Source: JAEUPI01 sp963814435
GTDB taxonomy: Bacteria; Pseudomonadota; Gammaproteobacteria; Burkholderiales; Burkholderiaceae_C
Assembly (NCBI GenBank): GCA_963814435.1
Contig: CAWFCV010000019.1
Coordinates: forward strand, 80,585-144,584
Direction: 5' to 3'
Length of the DNA stretch: 64,000 nt
Part shown: one piece after another, positions 48,273 to 56,413 of the stretch
Layout of the letters: each line of letters opens with the position of its first letter
Position numbering within the stretch: the stretch's first letter is position 1
The notes under the pieces: model-generated
The model's input: only the letters and a program-made list of their open reading frames with translations
What the model was told of the DNA's origin: nothing
The model's database searches: none
Program-made: the position numbers and the translations under genes

Positions 48273-48995
48273 ATGAACCCACGCGCGATCCGGTTTTCGG
48301 CGGCATCGGCCGCCTTGATGTTGCTCGCCGGTTGCGGTGTGCGCTATGCGACGGTGCGCACCGACCGCGGCGAGGACCTGATGCTGCTCGGTCACGACCC
48401 GGTCGCCTACTTCAGCGTCGGCCAATCCGTGCGCGGCTACCCGGAACTCTCGGCGCAGTTCAACGGCGTCACCTATTACTTCGCGAGCGAGGACAACCGA
48501 CGCCGCTTCGTCGCCGAGCCGGGGAAGTACGAACCACAGTACGGCGGCTTTTGCGCCGACGGCGCGGCCTACGGCGTCAAGCTCGGCTCGGATCCGACCG
48601 AGTTCGCGATCCACGACGGGCGTCTGTTCATCTTCGGCGACGTCGTCGGGCGCGAGTTCTGGAAGCTGCGGCCCGCATGGGACGTCGAAAAGGGCGACCT
48701 GATGTGGCCCGAAACCGGCTCGCGCGGCCACGTGATCCAGTCGCTGTACCGATTGACGGTGCGTGTGCCCTGGTACAAGAGCGGGCGCGAGATCATGGAC
48801 GAGTGGCGTGCGAAGTACCCCGGACGCAGCATCGACTATGACCCGGGGGGTGTGTTCAACAACCTGTTCTTCAAGTATCCCGGCTGGCGGGCACGCGAAG
48901 GGCGTGGCCAGCCAGCGCTCGGCATCCCCGGCATGGACGCTTGTCCGCCGGCGTGCCCGGGGCAGGTGACACAGGGCTACGGGCCGATCCGGTAG
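48273..48995 (+). CDS. YHS-domain lipoprotein
   Basis: A 240-residue protein. The signal peptide MNPRAIRFSAASAALMLLAG ends in lipobox LLAGC. The YHS-type domain is MLLGHDPVAYFSVGQSVRGY with FNGVTYYFASEDNRRRFVAE and YEPQYGGFCADGAAYGVKLG, and IFGDVVGREFWKL follows. Proteins of this kind are found in the periplasm or outer membrane of proteobacteria and are suspected to bind metal or take part in copper or respiratory homeostasis. The C-terminal 60 residues with three further cysteines (DACPPACPG) are unusual. It converges with the small membrane protein gene at 49009. Confidence 0.85.
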   Translation: MNPRAIRFSAASAALMLLAGCGVRYATVRTDRGEDLMLLGHDPVAYFSVGQSVRGYPELSAQFNGVTYYFASEDNRRRFVAEPGKYEPQYGGFCADGAAYGVKLGSDPTEFAIHDGRLFIFGDVVGREFWKLRPAWDVEKGDLMWPETGSRGHVIQSLYRLTVRVPWYKSGREIMDEWRAKYPGRSIDYDPGGVFNNLFFKYPGWRAREGRGQPALGIPGMDACPPACPGQVTQGYGPIR

Positions 48996-49008
48996 CCGCG
49001 CAGAGACT

Positions 49009-49332
49009 TCATCGATATTGACGAGACCCGGACACTTGCTCCCGGCTCGCTTCGGCAGCGGCCTTCGACGGCGCGGCCGGTGCGGTGACAACGACTGGTT
49101 CGGGATCCGGCTCCGACGGGGGAGCCATGAAGATAAGCGCCATTGCCGCGCCCGCGGCGAAGAGCGCCAGTGCGCCCCAGGCGCCCTGCAGCACGTTGGC
49201 CGCTCGGCCATCGTCGTTGGCCCCAGGCCGGCGTCCGGCAGCCGTTTCGGCGGCCACCCGCCACGCCCTCGAGAGCCCGGAAGTTTGTGCGTCGAAAAGC
49301 TGTCGGTGGCCACCGGCGAACGGGTTGTTCAT
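49009..49332 (-). CDS. Small membrane protein, hypothetical
   Basis: A 107-residue protein taken from ATG 49332 (MNNPFAGGHRQLFDAQTSGL); an upstream in-frame start at 49407 is possible. It has one membrane helix, ALALFAAGAAMALIFMAPP, near the middle, followed by a Pro/Ala-rich, probably periplasmic tail ending SREQVSGSRQYR. No domain is recognised. It lies 132 bp downstream of the PRPP-synthetase-like gene on the same strand. Confidence 0.5.
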   Translation of the reverse strand: MNNPFAGGHRQLFDAQTSGLSRAWRVAAETAAGRRPGANDDGRAANVLQGAWGALALFAAGAAMALIFMAPPSEPDPEPVVVTAPAAPSKAAAEASREQVSGSRQYR

Positions 49333-49464
49333 GGTGCTGACTCCACGCTTGTTGGGGGGCGACGCCCCAATGCCAACTGAGTTGCGGGAGCCAGCACGAA
49401 CGTTCAAAGATGTCGCACGACACTTTCCAGCCGCGGTGTTTGTCCGACAGGTATCGGCGTCAGC

Positions 49465-50367
49465 TCAGCTCTGCCGCAGCGCGGCCGCCAGCAGCTGCAC
49501 GACCGAAATGACATTGCTGGCGTGCGTCACGCTGTCGGTGCTCCAGATCCGGCCGACCCCTGCGGCTTTCAGAGCGGCCACGGCATCGCCAACGAACAGC
49601 GCGTGCGTCACCGCCACGTCCACCGACAGGGCCCCGGCGGCGAGCGCGAGCCGCGCCGCGGCGGCCAGCGTGCGGCCGGTGCTGGCGACGTCGTCGATCA
49701 GCACCACCGCCCGGCCGCGGCAGTTCGGCGTGCTCGGCAACGTGACCAGGACCTCGCGATCGCCGTGGCGCTGCTTCACGCAGCATCCGTGGTCGGCGAG
49801 TGGGGTGCAGGCCCGCGCCGCCTGCGCCACCCACGGCGCCGATTCCTCGTCCGGCCCCAGCAGCAGGGGCCGAGCTACCCGCTGCGCGGCCCACGCGCCG
49901 AGCAGTGCCGCGGCCGACAGCGACACCGCCTCGCAGCCGGGCATCACCTGCTGCAACGAAGCGGTGCGGTGCAGGTGCGGGTCCACCGTGAGCACGCCGT
50001 CGAAACGGCTGGCCAGCAATCCGGCGATGTGGCGCTGGCTCACCGCCTCGCCGGCCAGGAATGCCGCGTCCTGGCGCATGTAGGCGAGGTAGGGGCAGAC
50101 CAGCAGCAATCGCCTTGCGCCCAGCTCACGCGCCGCCGGCGCAGCGATCATCAGTTCCACCAGCTTCTCGTTGGGCCGGTGCAGGCTGCGCAGCACGACG
50201 ACGCCGGGCGGCAGCACGGTGGGCAGGCGCAGCTTCAACTCGCCGTCGGGAAACCGGTGACGCTCGATCGGTGCCAGCGGCACACCCAGCGCCAGGGCCA
50301 GCGCCACGGCGGTTTCGCCTTCGTCGTCGAAGGCCAGCACGCAGCCAGGAGAGGGCTGCCGACTCAT
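49465..50367 (-). CDS. Ribose-phosphate pyrophosphokinase-like protein
   Basis: A 300-residue member of the PRPP synthetase family. It starts MSRQPSPGCVLAFDDEGETA. Recognisable parts are ERHRFPDGELKLRLP, the ATP-site region LLLVCPYLAYMRQDAAFLAG, VLTVDPHLHRTASL and the PRPP loop AVVLIDDVASTGRTLAAAAR. It is shorter and more divergent than the housekeeping Prs, so it is probably a second, specialised copy. The start overlaps the AMP-phosphorylase-like stop (ATGA). Together they could link nucleoside monophosphate breakdown to PRPP or ribose-1,5-bisphosphate pools; that is inference. Confidence 0.88.
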   Translation of the reverse strand: MSRQPSPGCVLAFDDEGETAVALALALGVPLAPIERHRFPDGELKLRLPTVLPPGVVVLRSLHRPNEKLVELMIAAPAARELGARRLLLVCPYLAYMRQDAAFLAGEAVSQRHIAGLLASRFDGVLTVDPHLHRTASLQQVMPGCEAVSLSAAALLGAWAAQRVARPLLLGPDEESAPWVAQAARACTPLADHGCCVKQRHGDREVLVTLPSTPNCRGRAVVLIDDVASTGRTLAAAARLALAAGALSVDVAVTHALFVGDAVAALKAAGVGRIWSTDSVTHASNVISVVQLLAAALRQS

Positions 50368-51896
50368 CCGGCGGCCTTCTGATCGGCGCCCAGCAGGTAG
50401 CCGCTGTCGCGAACGGCCATCTCGCGCGCAAAGCCCAGGTCGGCGGCGTAGCGCGCGTGGATGCGGTAGAGCGCCTGACCGGCGCGCACCGGGTCGCCGA
50501 CCTTGCGCAGCAGGTCCACCCCCGCGCCGCTGACCTGCGGCGCCCCGGCCAGGCGGGCGATGCGGGCCAGGCGCAGGTTGTCGATCGCGCTGACCGCGCC
50601 CGCTTGCTCGGCCTTGACGTCGTGCGTCAACTCGCCGAGCGTGGGCACGTCGGTGCGCCGGCCCTGGGCGTCGATGATGGCCTCCATCTGCGCCAGGGCG
50701 CGGCCGGATTCGAGGATGTCTCGGGCGATGCGCCAGCCGTCGCCACCGCGCACGTCGGGGTCGAACTCGATCACGCGGCCCGCCAGGCGCAGTGCTTTCT
50801 CGCGCAGGTCGGCCGGCGCCGCAGGGTCGTTGCGCAGCACGCGCATCACGTCGCGCGCCTCGAGCACCGGGCCGATGCCGTTGCCGATGGGCTGGCTGCC
50901 GTCGGTGATCATCACGTCGAGCTGCAGGTTGAGCATCGATGCGACGTATTCGAACAGCTTGCGCAGCCGCTGCGCCGCCGGCATCGAGCGCACCTTGGCC
51001 GTCGGGCCCATCGGAATGTCGAGTACCAGGTGGGTGGAGCCCGCCGCGATCTTCTTCGACAGAATGGACGCCACCATCTGCCCCGGCGAGTCCACGCCGA
51101 GCGGCCGCTCGACCGAAATCAGGATGTCGTCGGCCGGCGACAGCTCTGCGGTAGCGCCCCAGGCCAGGCAACCGTTGGTGTCGCGCACGATCTGCTGCAG
51201 CCGCTCGAACGGCAACTCCACTTTGGCCAGCACCTCCATCGTATCGGCCGTACCGGCCGGCGAGGTGATCGCCCGTGACGAGGTCTTGGGGCACAGCATG
51301 CCGTGCGCGGTGACGATCGGCACCACCAGCATCGAGGTGCGATTGCCGGGGATACCGCCGATGCAGTGCTTGTCCACCACCGGCCCGCCGCGCACGGCAT
51401 GCTGCCAGTCCAGCCTGCGGCCGACCTGGATCATGGCCTCGGTCAGGTACAGCACTTCGTCGCGTTCCAGGTCGTAGCCATTGGTGGCCACGACGAACGC
51501 CGCCAGCTCGATCTTGGAATAGCGGGCCTGGGCGATGTCGTTGACGATGGCGTGCAGGTCCTCACGCGACAAACGCTCGCCGGCGATCTTGCGGTGCAAT
51601 GCCGACAGGGACGCCGGCGGCTCGGCGGGCGCGACCTTGGCGGCGCGACCCGCCTCGACATTCAGCCGGGCGAAGGCGTCTTCGGACAAGCCCAACTCGC
51701 CGGGCTGCACGATCGCGTCGTCGTCGACCACGTTCAGCACCGCGCTGATGGACCGGCCATCGGCGCGAACCATCACCTTCGACAGGGCTTGGAAACCGGC
51801 GGCGCGCACGACCGCGCAGTCGCGGTGCAGGTAGACGACGCTTTCGCGCCAGGTGTCGATGGCAACGCGGCGGATCAGCAGATCGGGCGAGTCCAT
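50364..51896 (-). CDS. Thymidine phosphorylase family, AMP-phosphorylase-like (archaeal type)
   Basis: A 510-residue enzyme with an N-terminal extra domain (MDSPDLLIRRVAIDTWRESV, ALSKVMVRADGRSISAVLNV) found in archaeal-type AMP phosphorylases and absent from classical DeoA. The catalytic part has LHAIVNDIAQARYSKIELAA, GGPVVDKHCIGGIPGNRTSM, CPKTSSRAITSPAGTADTME and VMITDGSQPIGNGIGPVLEA. In archaea such enzymes phosphorolyse AMP, CMP or UMP to the base and ribose-1,5-bisphosphate. The bacterial homologue may do the same. It is first of a two-gene unit with the PRPP-synthetase-like gene. The frame is intact. Confidence 0.88.
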   Translation of the reverse strand: MDSPDLLIRRVAIDTWRESVVYLHRDCAVVRAAGFQALSKVMVRADGRSISAVLNVVDDDAIVQPGELGLSEDAFARLNVEAGRAAKVAPAEPPASLSALHRKIAGERLSREDLHAIVNDIAQARYSKIELAAFVVATNGYDLERDEVLYLTEAMIQVGRRLDWQHAVRGGPVVDKHCIGGIPGNRTSMLVVPIVTAHGMLCPKTSSRAITSPAGTADTMEVLAKVELPFERLQQIVRDTNGCLAWGATAELSPADDILISVERPLGVDSPGQMVASILSKKIAAGSTHLVLDIPMGPTAKVRSMPAAQRLRKLFEYVASMLNLQLDVMITDGSQPIGNGIGPVLEARDVMRVLRNDPAAPADLREKALRLAGRVIEFDPDVRGGDGWRIARDILESGRALAQMEAIIDAQGRRTDVPTLGELTHDVKAEQAGAVSAIDNLRLARIARLAGAPQVSGAGVDLLRKVGDPVRAGQALYRIHARYAADLGFAREMAVRDSGYLLGADQKAAG

Positions 51897-52180
51897 CGGC
51901 GCACTCTAACGCGTCGCCGTGGCACGTGCGGCGCTGCTCCGATGCGGCGGGGAGCGCTGAGCCGGTCTACATTCGGGACTTCGCTCAGGCTTGGCGGTCG
52001 GTTCGCAAGTGCATGCATCCACATCATCGGCTTCGTAGTGACCTCGTGCGAACGCAGAGCGCGGTATCGTCGACCTCGTGCCGACGCAGGAACGGCGTGG
52101 CGGACCGGCAGCACGTGCTCATCGAATCGCATCGGCACCGACTCGTGTCGCGGCCGTGAGCGTCGCGGGCGACTCGTTGC

Positions 52181-54856
52181 ATGTCTTCGCCGAGGGTGAA
52201 CGCCACCGTGGCGGTCGTTGACGCGGCGGACTCCGCGCCGCCCGCCCAGGCACCGCGGCTGCAGCGGGGCTTGGCGCGAGCCGGCCGCGCGCTGAAGCTC
52301 GCGTTGCCGCTGGCCGGGGTCGGTTTCTTCGGGCTCGCGCTGTGGACGCTGCACCAATCACTCCAGGGCCACCGCTATCAGGACTTCGTGGCCGCCGTGG
52401 CAACGCTGCCGGCCGATCGGCTGGCCTTGTCGCTGGCGCTCACGGTCGCCGGCTACCTGGTGACGATCGGCCACGACGTGCTGGCCATGCGTTTCGTCCG
52501 CCGCCCGACCGCGCTGCGCGACGTCGCCGCGGTGGCATTGATCTCCGGGGCGCTCGGCAACAACCTCGGCAACACGCTGCTCACCGGCGGCGCCGTGCGC
52601 TTCTGGCTCTACACGTCGATCGGGATCCCTGCGGGGCAGATCACCCGCGTCGTGCTGTTCTGCAGCCTCGGCTTCTGGCTCGGCTATCTGTTCCTGGGCG
52701 GCAGCTTGTTCGTGCTCCAGCCGTTCGAAGTTCCGTCATCGCTGGGCCTCGGTGCCACGACGAGCTGGCCTCTTGGGCTGTTGTTGCTGGCCGTGCTGGC
52801 CACCTGGATCGCCCTTGGCGTGCGCGGTCGCCCGCTTGCGTTCGGGGCCTGGCAGTTCGATCTACCGTCGCCCCAGCTGACGCTCGGACAGATCGGCATC
52901 TCTGCCTGCGACCTGTGTCTGATGGCGATGGCCTTGTTTGTGCTGCTGCCGTCGGCGGCCGGTCTCGGCTTCGCAGCCTTCCTGCCGCTGTTCCTGGTGG
53001 CCTTGATCGCCGGGACCGCCAGCCAGATCCCCGGAGGGCTGGGCGTGTTCGAAGCGGTGATGGTGTTGCTCCTGTCGCCGCGCATGGCCACGCGCGATGT
53101 GGTGGCCGGGTTGCTGGCGTTTCGCGCCATCTACCTGGTCCTGCCGCTGCTGGTGGCGGCGGTCTTTGTCGGCGTCCGTGGGGGCCTGCGACCGCGCCCG
53201 GCGTGGCCCGCGTGGCTCGGGCACGGCGGCCGTGCGTTGGCCGCGATGTCACCCTCGCTGCTGGCGGCGCTGGCCTTCGTGTCGGGCGCGATCCTTCTGG
53301 CCTCGGGGGCCCTGCCGGCCGCGATGGGACGGCTCGCTGCCGTGCAAGGGATCCTCGCGCTGCCGGTCGTCGAGGCCTCCCACTTCCTTGCCAGCCTGAT
53401 CGGTGCTGGGCTGCTCATCGTGGCGCACGGCCTGCAGCGACGGCTCGAAGGAGCGTGGCTGCTCGCCGTGGTGATGCTCGGCACCGGCGCCGGCCTTTCG
53501 CTGCTCAAGGGCTGGGACTTCGAAGAAGCGACCGTCCTCGGCACCACGCTGCTGATCCTGTTGCCGCTGCGGCGGCAGTTCTATCGCACGTCGTCATTGC
53601 TCGATGGGCCCTTCACGCCCGCCTGGGCCGGCTCATGCCTGATCGTGCTCGCCGGATCGGCGTGGTTGACCTTGTTCGCGTACCGGGATGCGGCCTGGAT
53701 GGCGCAACCCTGGTGGGAGGTCGCGTGGCCCTCCGAGGCGTCACGCTCGATGCGCGCCGCCGTCGGTGCCGTCAGCGTGTTCGTTCTCTTGACGCTGCGC
53801 CGCATGATCCGTCCACCGCCCGCCGAGCCGATGGTGCCTGCGGACGCCGAGATCGAACGCGCGCGACCCCTGGTCGAGCGATCGGCCTGGACCTACGCGA
53901 ACCTCGTCTACCGCGGCGACAAGGCATTGCTGTTCAGTGCCGCCGGCGACGCGTTCCTGATGTATGGACGCAGGCGACGCAGTTGGATCGTGATGGGCGA
54001 CCCCATCGGCGCCGAACCGGGGGTGCGCGAGCTGGCGTGGCGCTTTCGCGAAATGTGCGACCGTGCCGACGGCTGGTGCGTGTTCTTCGAGACCCGTCAG
54101 GACTGGCGCGAACTGTATGCCGAACTCGGCCTGACGCTCACCCCCCTGGGCGAAGAGGCGCGGGTCGATCTGTCCGCCTTCAGCCTCGACACGCCGGCCC
54201 GTCGCGAGCTTCGCCAGGCGCGCGCCAAGCTTCTGCGAGGTGGCTGTCGCTTCGAGCTCCTGCCCCGTGATGCGGTGCCGCCCGCGCTGCCGGCGTTGGC
54301 CCGGATCTCGCGGGCCTGGCTCGAGCGCAAGGCCACACACGAGAAGAGCTTTTCGACAGCCTCGTTCGATGAACACTACATGAGGCGCTTCCCGGTTGCG
54401 GTGGTTCGCCGCGACGGCCACATCGTCGCCTTCGCCAACGTCTGGCTCGGCGCGGACCATGAGGAGCTGTCGATCGATCTGATGCGCCATCAACCGGACG
54501 TGCCCAACGGAACGATGGACTTCCTGTTTGCCGAACTTCTGCTCTGGGGTCGCGGTCAGGGGTTTCGCTGGTTCAATTTCGGCCTGGCACCGCTGGCCGG
54601 ACTCGAGTCGCATGCCGAGGGCGCCTGGTGGCGCCAAGTGGGAGGTTTCATCTACCACCACGCCGAGCACTTCTACAACTTCGAGGGCTTGCGGCGCTAC
54701 AAGGCCAAGTTCGATCCGGTGTGGGCGCCGCGCTACCTGGCCTCGCCCGGTGGGATTGCACTGGCGCCCGTGCTGATCGACGTCAGCGCGCTGATTGCCG
54801 GCGGTTTGGGTGCCGTCGTTTCCAAGCACGCGGCGCTGCCAGGGTTGCGCCAATGA
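52181..54856 (+). CDS. mprF: Bifunctional phosphatidylglycerol lysyltransferase/flippase MprF
   Basis: An 891-residue protein, start ATG 52181. The first 550 residues carry about 14 hydrophobic segments with the flippase signatures LISGALGNNLGNTLLTGGAV and LIAGTASQIPGGLGVFEAVM. The C-terminal DUF2156 GNAT-like domain has DKALLFSAAGDAFLMYGRRR, MGDPIGAEPGVRELAWRFRE, RELRQARAKLLRGG and FNFGLAPLAGLESHAEGAWW. It transfers an amino acid from aminoacyl-tRNA to phosphatidylglycerol and moves the product outward, which lowers sensitivity to cationic peptides. The frame is intact. The stop overlaps the phosphoesterase start (ATGA). The 284-bp upstream gap holds no gene. Confidence 0.95.
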   Translation: MSSPRVNATVAVVDAADSAPPAQAPRLQRGLARAGRALKLALPLAGVGFFGLALWTLHQSLQGHRYQDFVAAVATLPADRLALSLALTVAGYLVTIGHDVLAMRFVRRPTALRDVAAVALISGALGNNLGNTLLTGGAVRFWLYTSIGIPAGQITRVVLFCSLGFWLGYLFLGGSLFVLQPFEVPSSLGLGATTSWPLGLLLLAVLATWIALGVRGRPLAFGAWQFDLPSPQLTLGQIGISACDLCLMAMALFVLLPSAAGLGFAAFLPLFLVALIAGTASQIPGGLGVFEAVMVLLLSPRMATRDVVAGLLAFRAIYLVLPLLVAAVFVGVRGGLRPRPAWPAWLGHGGRALAAMSPSLLAALAFVSGAILLASGALPAAMGRLAAVQGILALPVVEASHFLASLIGAGLLIVAHGLQRRLEGAWLLAVVMLGTGAGLSLLKGWDFEEATVLGTTLLILLPLRRQFYRTSSLLDGPFTPAWAGSCLIVLAGSAWLTLFAYRDAAWMAQPWWEVAWPSEASRSMRAAVGAVSVFVLLTLRRMIRPPPAEPMVPADAEIERARPLVERSAWTYANLVYRGDKALLFSAAGDAFLMYGRRRRSWIVMGDPIGAEPGVRELAWRFREMCDRADGWCVFFETRQDWRELYAELGLTLTPLGEEARVDLSAFSLDTPARRELRQARAKLLRGGCRFELLPRDAVPPALPALARISRAWLERKATHEKSFSTASFDEHYMRRFPVAVVRRDGHIVAFANVWLGADHEELSIDLMRHQPDVPNGTMDFLFAELLLWGRGQGFRWFNFGLAPLAGLESHAEGAWWRQVGGFIYHHAEHFYNFEGLRRYKAKFDPVWAPRYLASPGGIALAPVLIDVSALIAGGLGAVVSKHAALPGLRQ

Positions 54857-56025
54857 GGCGCCTGCTGAACCCCTTCGTGATGGCGCTGAGCGCCATCCTG
54901 GGGCTGGCGTACGCCTACGCGGCCTGGCGTCTGACCGAAACGGCCGGCCCACGCTGGCTGCTGGCGGTGCCCTTCGTGCTGGTGTGGCTGGTGCCGGTGA
55001 TCTATTGGGTCAACGACCGGCAAAACCACACGCGGGCCGACGACCTGCTGCACGCTGCCAGCTATCTGAGCATGGGCTGGCTCACGTACGTGATCTTGCT
55101 TTCGCTGGTGCGCGATGCGCTCCTGTGGGCCTCCGGCGGCCTACTCCAAGCGCTGCACCTGCACGCCGTGGTGGCGAACGTCGGTCCGAGCGTGGTGTTG
55201 TGGGGCGCGCTGGCGGCGCTCGGGTTGGGCGCGCTGGCGGCGCTGCGCGGCCCGCACGTCTGTCATGTGGACATTCCGATCGAAGCACTGGAACCCGATC
55301 TCGACGGGCTGCGCATTGTCCAGATCAGCGACCTGCACGTCGGGCCGACGATCGGGGCGGCCTATGTGCGGCGGGTGGTGCGCATGAGCAATCGGCTGGC
55401 GCCCGATCTGGTGGCCTTGACCGGCGACATCGTCGACGGCTCGGTGGCGCGTCTGGCCGCCGGCGTGGCACCACTGGCCGAGCTGACCTCCAGATTCGGT
55501 GCCTACCTGGTGCTCGGCAATCACGACTACTACTCGGGTGCCGGACCATGGACCACGCAGTTCGAATCGCTCGGGCTGCAGGTGCTGCGCAACGAGCATC
55601 GCACGATCGTCCGCGGGCAGGCGCGATTGATCGTCGGCGGCGTGGTCGACCCCGCCGTGCGGCTCACCGACCCGCACCAATCGCCGCGGCCCGACCTGGC
55701 ATCGGCACCGGCTGCTGGCACGGCCTTTCGCCTGCTGCTCGCTCACAACCCGAAGCTCGCCTCACTGGGCGAGCAGGCAGGGTTTGATCTGCAACTGTCT
55801 GGGCATACCCACGCCGGCCAGTTCTTCCCGTGGACGCTGGCCGTGCGTCTGGTCCATGCGCCGCATGTGGCCGGATTGTCGCGCAGCGGGCGGATGTGGG
55901 TCTATGTCAGCGCAGGCACGGGGTCGTGGGGACCGCCGGTGCGTTTGGGAACGCGCCCGGAACTGACGTTGCTGCGGCTCGTTCGTGTGGTACCGGATGA
56001 CGTCCACGCCCGCCGCGGCACCTGA
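54853..56025 (+). CDS. Membrane-anchored metallophosphoesterase
   Basis: A 390-residue calcineurin-like phosphoesterase. The N-terminal 120 residues form about four membrane helices (MALSAILGLAYAYAAW, WLLAVPFVLVWLVPVIYWVN, LTYVILLSLVRDALLW, GALAALGLGALAAL). The catalytic domain shows IVQISDLHVGPTIGAAYVRR, VALTGDIVDGSVARLAA, LVLGNHDYYSGAGPWTTQFE, LLLAHNPKLASL and LSGHTHAGQFFPW, all metal-binding motifs. It is related to YkuE/LpxH-like enzymes acting on lipids or cell-surface phosphodiesters. It is translationally coupled to mprF, suggesting a shared role in phospholipid remodelling. It is the last chromosomal gene before the integrated element. Confidence 0.92.
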   Translation: MRRLLNPFVMALSAILGLAYAYAAWRLTETAGPRWLLAVPFVLVWLVPVIYWVNDRQNHTRADDLLHAASYLSMGWLTYVILLSLVRDALLWASGGLLQALHLHAVVANVGPSVVLWGALAALGLGALAALRGPHVCHVDIPIEALEPDLDGLRIVQISDLHVGPTIGAAYVRRVVRMSNRLAPDLVALTGDIVDGSVARLAAGVAPLAELTSRFGAYLVLGNHDYYSGAGPWTTQFESLGLQVLRNEHRTIVRGQARLIVGGVVDPAVRLTDPHQSPRPDLASAPAAGTAFRLLLAHNPKLASLGEQAGFDLQLSGHTHAGQFFPWTLAVRLVHAPHVAGLSRSGRMWVYVSAGTGSWGPPVRLGTRPELTLLRLVRVVPDDVHARRGT

Positions 56026-56147
56026 GACACGGTCGCGTCGGGCAGAGCAGGGATCGATGCCATGGCGCATGACGCGGTCCGCGCTGACGCTCGGTGCACT
56101 GTGCGTGAACCCCGGCCCAGCCGAACGGTTCAAGCCGTTGATTGAAT

Positions 56148-56193
56148 TGGTGGGCCCTGCAGGATTCGAACCTGCGACCAACGGATTAAGAGT
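56148..56193 (-). tRNA. 3' fragment of tRNA-Lys(CUU), attachment-site duplicate
   Basis: Read on the minus strand: ACTCTTAATCCGTTGGTCGC, then AGGTTCGAATCCTGCAGGG and CCCACCA. This is the anticodon loop (CTT), variable region, T-arm, acceptor strand and CCA of a betaproteobacterial tRNA-Lys. The 5' half is missing; beyond 56193 the sequence is unrelated and AT-rich. This is the typical repeat left when an element integrates into the 3' end of a tRNA gene; the intact copy should be at the far end. Confidence 0.85.
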
Positions 56194-56300
56194 TACTTTT
56201 CCTAGGATTTCTTGATACATCCCGGGACGTACAGGTCCATGTAAATCAACGGCTTAGATACACCACTGTTCCAATCGATCCCGTACCATTCCACCGAAGA

Positions 56301-56372
56301 CTGGCACCAGACTGGCACCAGAAATCGGCGCGGACTATGCGATCGGCAGCCATTCGCGCTCCCTGGCACCAG
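56301..56372. repeat. Three direct CTGGCACCAGA repeats before the integrase
   Basis: Copies start at 56301, 56312 and 56363, between the att repeat and the integrase start. The first two are 11 bp apart, one helical turn. This suits arm-type binding sites for the integrase or an excisionase, or operators for int. Confidence 0.55.
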
Positions 56373-56413
56373 ATGCTCGTGTCCGTTCCATCGGCTAAAG
56401 CAGGAGCGAGAGC

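Noticed and set aside
56148..56230. A functional tRNA-Lys gene
   Set aside because: The D-arm and 5' acceptor strand are missing; only the part from the anticodon loop to CCA is present.
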